Shown: in pieces, positions 15,413-18,538 of the stretch
How the letters are laid out: every line of letters begins with the position of its first letter
Position numbering within the stretch: position 1 is the stretch's first letter
NCBI GenBank assembly: GCA_937914965.1
Contig: CALGIY010000240.1
Coordinates: 1 to 18,538, forward strand
Source of the DNA: an uncultured Thermoanaerobacteraceae bacterium
GTDB lineage: Bacteria; Bacillota; DSM-12270; Thermacetogeniales; Thermacetogeniaceae
Reading direction: 5' to 3'
DNA length: 18,538 nucleotides
Position numbers and translations under genes: made by a program
Notes under the pieces: model-generated
Told to the model about the DNA's origin: nothing
The model's input: only the letters and a program-made list of their open reading frames with translations
Databases searched by the model: none

Positions 15413-16438
15413 TTACCCGATATGCCCAAAGACGAAGTTACTCAACCCTTTATAAATGGAAAGCGGCAGCATTTGTAGCAACTTTGTCTCCATTTGATAG
15501 ACGAAGCCATTCCGGTTCATAATTTGGGAGCGTGATTTTCGGGGGTAGTAACTATAGGGCAGCTTTCTCTCCTCGGTCCCCCAGCGGCTTTTAAAATGTA
15601 TCAGGCCCGAGTTATCGGTAGATACCCTCCCAAAATCGAAATACCGGTAACCCCTGACACAGGCATTCTCAATGCTTTTCCACAGTAAGGCATTGTAGGG
15701 ACGGAACTGCAGGTAGGCAGGGTCCGCGGCACCATATCCGTAAATGAGATGGTTATCAAAGGAGAGCATCACTCCCCCTGCAATGATTTTATTGTCAAAG
15801 CGGGCGATATAGAGCGAAGCATGGTCATTCAGGTAGAGAAAAAGGTTTTTAAAGAAATTCCAGGGGTGGCAGGGAGACCCCAATTTTCTTTTCGTGATGC
15901 AGTTTAACTGGTAGAAGGTTTGTAGTGCTTTTGGATCCTTTGTTTCTTCCACACTGACCCCGTACTTCTGGGATTGCTTGATGTTTCTCCGCACATTGCT
16001 TTTAAATGTTTTCCATACCTCTTCAGGGTTACTTGACAATTCAAGGATGTAGGTGGAATAGCAGTCGGTGACATGAAAGGAACTGTTATCTAGCCAATCT
16101 CTCACCTCTAGGTAGGTAGCCTTCAGGTCCTCTACCAGTTCCAGGGCTTTGGAGAGCAAAGCATCCTGGGAAGCGGGATCACCAATGATGTTGCACTGGT
16201 AGGCAAAAGGGAGAGAACACAACCTGTTTCCGGTTAGTCTGCTTTTTATTTGATAAAGAGGTAAAAGGCCGGTTATTTTCCCGGAAATATCTCTGGCAAA
16301 AAGATAGTATGGTTTGTAGTGGAATGTCTCACAGATGAAATTCTTCCACTCTGGGGTATGAAAAAGGCTCGCCTTTTGCTCATGGGCTAGGAAATCTCTC
16401 CATACAGCCTCATGGATGTTCTGAACAACCTCTATCAT
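15413..16438 (-). CDS. FemAB/GNAT-like transferase (BioF2-like)
   Basis: This is a cytoplasmic FemAB-like protein with two GNAT-type folds. Relatives either add amino acids from tRNA to peptidoglycan precursors or, in exosortase-associated loci, act on exopolysaccharide. The 341 residues include SLFHTPEWKNFI near the start, the family segment VRRNIKQSQKYGVSVEE (149-165), AGGVMLSFDNHLIYGYGA in the second GNAT fold, and FKSRWGTE (282-289), the conserved Phe-Lys-x-x-x-Gly. The start ATG 16438 has an AAGGGAGA site five to six bases upstream. It is first in the minus-strand unit, transcribed from the divergent spacer. The group it transfers here is unknown; the setting favours N-acylation of amino sugars freed by PIG-L. 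Confidence 0.88.
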   Translation of the reverse strand: MIEVVQNIHEAVWRDFLAHEQKASLFHTPEWKNFICETFHYKPYYLFARDISGKITGLLPLYQIKSRLTGNRLCSLPFAYQCNIIGDPASQDALLSKALELVEDLKATYLEVRDWLDNSSFHVTDCYSTYILELSSNPEEVWKTFKSNVRRNIKQSQKYGVSVEETKDPKALQTFYQLNCITKRKLGSPCHPWNFFKNLFLYLNDHASLYIARFDNKIIAGGVMLSFDNHLIYGYGAADPAYLQFRPYNALLWKSIENACVRGYRYFDFGRVSTDNSGLIHFKSRWGTEERKLPYSYYPRKSRSQIMNRNGFVYQMETKLLQMLPLSIYKGLSNFVFGHIG

Positions 16439-16718
16439 TCCTATCTCCCTTCAGCAGTTGATTATTGCCCTTATTCTCATAGCTGGAACTACATCTCACG
16501 CAATATGATATTCATGGATTTTGTTAGTGTTACTAGATTCAGGAGCACAGGATTTATTAACCTGCTCCCGACCGTTTTTCTCTAGTAAATGATCATAGAG
16601 CCTACTAGTTGGCTGAGCATGGAACCACCAACTTTGTTTGTGAATATAATAGCCCCGAATGGGAAGTTTCTCTGCTTGGTTGTTTCCCGCATAAAAGCAA
16701 AGAGGGGGCTTTATTACA
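16439..16718. other. Divergent promoter spacer with a possible gene remnant
   Basis: It separates the minus-strand FemAB unit from the plus-strand deacetylases and must hold both promoters. On plus, TATAAT at 16645-16650 is a candidate -10 for the deacetylase, without a clear -35. A bulged hairpin (GGAGCA 16542-16547 with TGCTCC 16563-16568) is followed on plus by TTTTT. On minus, one frame is open for about 60 codons (GYYIHKQSWWFHAQPTSRL, ending at TGA 16496) and looks protein-like, but no start with a ribosome binding site fits; it may be debris of an older gene. Confidence 0.4.
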
Positions 16719-17630
16719 GTGCAGGATCCAAGTTTATCTGTAACAGTTGATCTGGAGGACTGGTACCATATTCCATCGGTTTGTGGATCCCCTTTTTCTG
16801 TATATGGGGGTGTGGACGACTTTTTCAGCAAGTGGTGCCACCGGTATGATTATTTGAGTGAACCCGCTGTAAGGGTCCTCGATCTTTTGGATGAGTTCGG
16901 TGTTACTGCTACTTTTTTTATTGTTGCGGATCTATTAAATCACTACCCCGGCTTGGTGGAGGCAGTGGCAAAGAGAGGACATGAAATCGCCTGTCATGGT
17001 TTGGACCATTCTTGCAAGATCCACCCCGGAACCAGGGAACCCTTGTTCAGCCGCAGGGAATTTGAGGAGCGGACAAATTTGGCGAAGGTAATGCTGGAAG
17101 CGGTTTGTGGGGAGGAAGTTGTCGGGTTCCGTGCCCCCAATGTCTTGGTTGCTGGATGGATACTGGATTCACTGGAAAAGATGGGGTTTAAATATGACTC
17201 ATCAGTTTGTGTGAATTCGTTGTATAACAAAACCGACTCAGACCTGAAAGGTATTTTCTCTTATCCTTACCATCCCATGAAGGGCGCTTTAGAACCTGGT
17301 GAAGGAAGACCTATCGTGGAATTTCCCTGGGCTTACCTGGATGTTTTCGGTATGAAGATTCCCTCATCCGGTGGCCCGATGTTGAGGTTTCTTGGGTCTT
17401 CCATTATTGCAAAGGGCCTGGAACAGAGTATGGCCAGGGGGCATACGGTGTTCTATTTTCACCCGCTGGATATTTCCCAGGAAAGGTTCCCTAAAGTCGG
17501 GAGGGGAAGGCCGCTGTATTGGGCTGTAAAGGGAAAGGTGGTAGAGAAAAGGATCAGGTCTATTTTAAAAAAATTCCAGTATGTAAGAAAAGTGACTTTA
17601 AAAGAAGCTTATATGGAAAGTAAAGGATAG
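16719..17630 (+). CDS. Polysaccharide deacetylase, DUF3473/PEP-CTERM-locus type
   Basis: This is a NodB-fold carbohydrate esterase. The 303 residues contain VTVDLEDWYHI (Asp11, Glu13, Asp14; the first Asp the catalytic base), FFIVADLL, and EIACHGLDHSCKIH with the metal-binding His93 and His97. They also contain VGFRAPN (Arg138) and the C-terminal FYFHPLDIS. The opening ValAspLeuGluAspTrpTyrHis and the YFHP-[LW]-[DE] ending are characteristic of the DUF3473 subgroup found in exosortase-linked exopolysaccharide loci. The start is GTG 16719 with AGAGGGGG ten bases upstream. It is followed 64 bases later by a second deacetylase-like gene. No signal peptide is seen, so it probably acts in the cytoplasm on a lipid-linked precursor. 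Confidence 0.9.
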   Translation: MQDPSLSVTVDLEDWYHIPSVCGSPFSVYGGVDDFFSKWCHRYDYLSEPAVRVLDLLDEFGVTATFFIVADLLNHYPGLVEAVAKRGHEIACHGLDHSCKIHPGTREPLFSRREFEERTNLAKVMLEAVCGEEVVGFRAPNVLVAGWILDSLEKMGFKYDSSVCVNSLYNKTDSDLKGIFSYPYHPMKGALEPGEGRPIVEFPWAYLDVFGMKIPSSGGPMLRFLGSSIIAKGLEQSMARGHTVFYFHPLDISQERFPKVGRGRPLYWAVKGKVVEKRIRSILKKFQYVRKVTLKEAYMESKG

Positions 17631-17694
17631 TGAGAGCAGCAAGGGTTACAGATGTTTGTTCTTTGGCCGAAAGGGTTTAGATTATGGAAATGGG

Positions 17695-18510
17695 GTGAAG
17701 GGTGAGTTGTCGGGGCTTTTTAGTTATCTCGATTTTACTTTGGATCAGTATGCAAGATTATGCAGAACTGTTAAGGAATCCAAGTACCAGGTCCTCACTG
17801 TAAGAGAATTTATAGAAAGGGATTCCCAGGAGGGGCATTTGATCATCATGCGCCACGATGTTGATGAAGATGCTAGAAATGCTCTTGACATGGCGAGAGT
17901 AGAACATAGTTTGGGCATCAAGGCCACTTACTATTTCAGGGTCAGGAAGAGGGTAAATGTTCCTGCCATAATTGATGAAATTGCTTCATACCAGCACGAG
18001 ATCGGCTATCATTACGAGACACTGGACAAAACCCGGGGACACCTGAAAGAAGCTTTGAGCCTTTTTGCTGAGGAATTGGCGATGCTGCGGGAAAGATATG
18101 ACATCAAAACTGCCTGTATGCATGGCAACCCCCTCACCAAATACGACAATAAAAAAATTTGGGAGATTTGTGAACTGGCTCACTTTAATCTGATCGGTGA
18201 GCCATACCTATCCTTGGATTATAATCAATTCTTATATTTCTCCGACAGTGGGAGAACATGGCTGAGGGATAAAAACAAGGTCAAGGATAGGGTCAGTTCC
18301 ACTAATTCACCTTCAGTTCAGGTGAAGCATACAGGTGACCTGATCGAGTTGATCGATGATGGAAGGCATGAGAAGATCTGTATTCTTACACATCCTGAAA
18401 GATGGAGTAAGAATCTTGTAAATTACCTGACCTATTACCTGATTGACCTGACTTACAATACCGGAAAAAAATTATTATCGATCTCAAAATATGCGGGCAT
18501 GGGCGGGTAA
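17695..18510 (+). CDS. Second polysaccharide deacetylase-like protein
   Basis: This is a divergent member of the NodB/polysaccharide deacetylase superfamily. The 271 residues contain LIIMRHDVDEDARNA (RHDVDED 53-59; metal and catalytic Asp), KATYYFR, and HEIGYHYETLD (101-111), where the usual H-x3-H pair is replaced by a different His/Glu arrangement. ACMHGNPLTKYD (His143) and a C-terminal ILTHPERW (His233) follow. This pattern is common in a deacetylase-like group of surface-glycan loci whose activity is unproven. The start is uncertain: GTG 17695 gives LSGLFSYLDFTLDQY close to the N-terminus, as relatives have; TTG 17656 and TTG 17707 are alternatives, and none has a strong ribosome binding site. 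It is likely co-transcribed with the preceding deacetylase. Confidence 0.82.
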   Translation: MKGELSGLFSYLDFTLDQYARLCRTVKESKYQVLTVREFIERDSQEGHLIIMRHDVDEDARNALDMARVEHSLGIKATYYFRVRKRVNVPAIIDEIASYQHEIGYHYETLDKTRGHLKEALSLFAEELAMLRERYDIKTACMHGNPLTKYDNKKIWEICELAHFNLIGEPYLSLDYNQFLYFSDSGRTWLRDKNKVKDRVSSTNSPSVQVKHTGDLIELIDDGRHEKICILTHPERWSKNLVNYLTYYLIDLTYNTGKKLLSISKYAGMGG

Positions 18511-18538
18511 GTCTGAATTTGGGCAGGTGTATAGGGGG

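Noticed and set aside
14938..15522. Long plus-strand open frame (194 codons) opposite DUF354 and FemAB
   Set aside because: It spans parts of two well-supported minus-strand genes and their junction, resembles no family, and has no ribosome binding site; judged an antisense shadow.
1..18538. tRNA, rRNA or riboswitch genes
   Set aside because: No cloverleaf-like or conserved rRNA/riboswitch sequence was recognised by eye on either strand; a covariance-model scan would be needed to be certain.

Overview
The window looks like chromosomal DNA from a Gram-positive anaerobe, most likely a Clostridia/Peptococcaceae-type Firmicute. This is inferred from the strong GGAGG-type ribosome binding sites, the many GTG and TTG starts, the intermediate base composition and the gene content; no rRNA or other taxonomic marker is present. 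It splits into two unrelated halves joined by a dead insertion sequence.

Left part (1-4325) is a small defence patch. It holds an McrBC-type modification-dependent restriction pair (mcrB 148-2421, mcrC 2418-3710, coupled by an ATGA overlap) and a lone HicB-like antitoxin (4010-4309) with no HicA beside it. The 3711-4009 spacer looks like decayed sequence and carries two near-identical 17-mers just ahead of hicB.

Middle part (4326-5552) is a 1227-bp IS3-family element on the minus strand. It has 34-bp imperfect terminal inverted repeats, an intact orfA with an A7 frameshift site, and an orfB carrying two compensating one-base frameshifts plus an apparent 6-base loss beside the catalytic Glu. 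There is no target duplication, so the element may mark a rearrangement joint.

Right part (5553-18510) is a cell-surface glycan or lipid-linked glycan locus. In order it encodes a DUF362 protein (broken by one extra G in a G9 tract), a DUF1616 membrane protein, a CPBP-type membrane protease relative, a tiny two-helix membrane protein, a geranylgeranyl-reductase-family flavoprotein, a polyprenol-phosphate-type GT2 glycosyltransferase, an ATP-grasp ligase and an overlapping PHP phosphoesterase, all on plus. A convergent minus-strand block follows (FemAB-like transferase, then a DUF354 glycosyltransferase-like protein cut by an in-frame TGA, then a PIG-L deacetylase). After a divergent spacer come two plus-strand polysaccharide deacetylases, the first of the DUF3473 kind found in exosortase/PEP-CTERM exopolysaccharide loci.

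Working model (inference): GT2 loads a sugar on a polyprenyl phosphate whose lipid may be partly saturated by the reductase. DUF354, PIG-L, FemAB and the NodB-like deacetylases build and trim an amino-sugar-rich glycan, and ATP-grasp with PHP makes or attaches a decoration. The membrane proteins DUF1616, CPBP and the 83-aa protein would act in assembly or export. No flippase, polymerase or exosortase lies in the window, so the locus probably continues to the right. Two of its genes are broken as read, so either the pathway is decaying or these are sequence errors or phase states.
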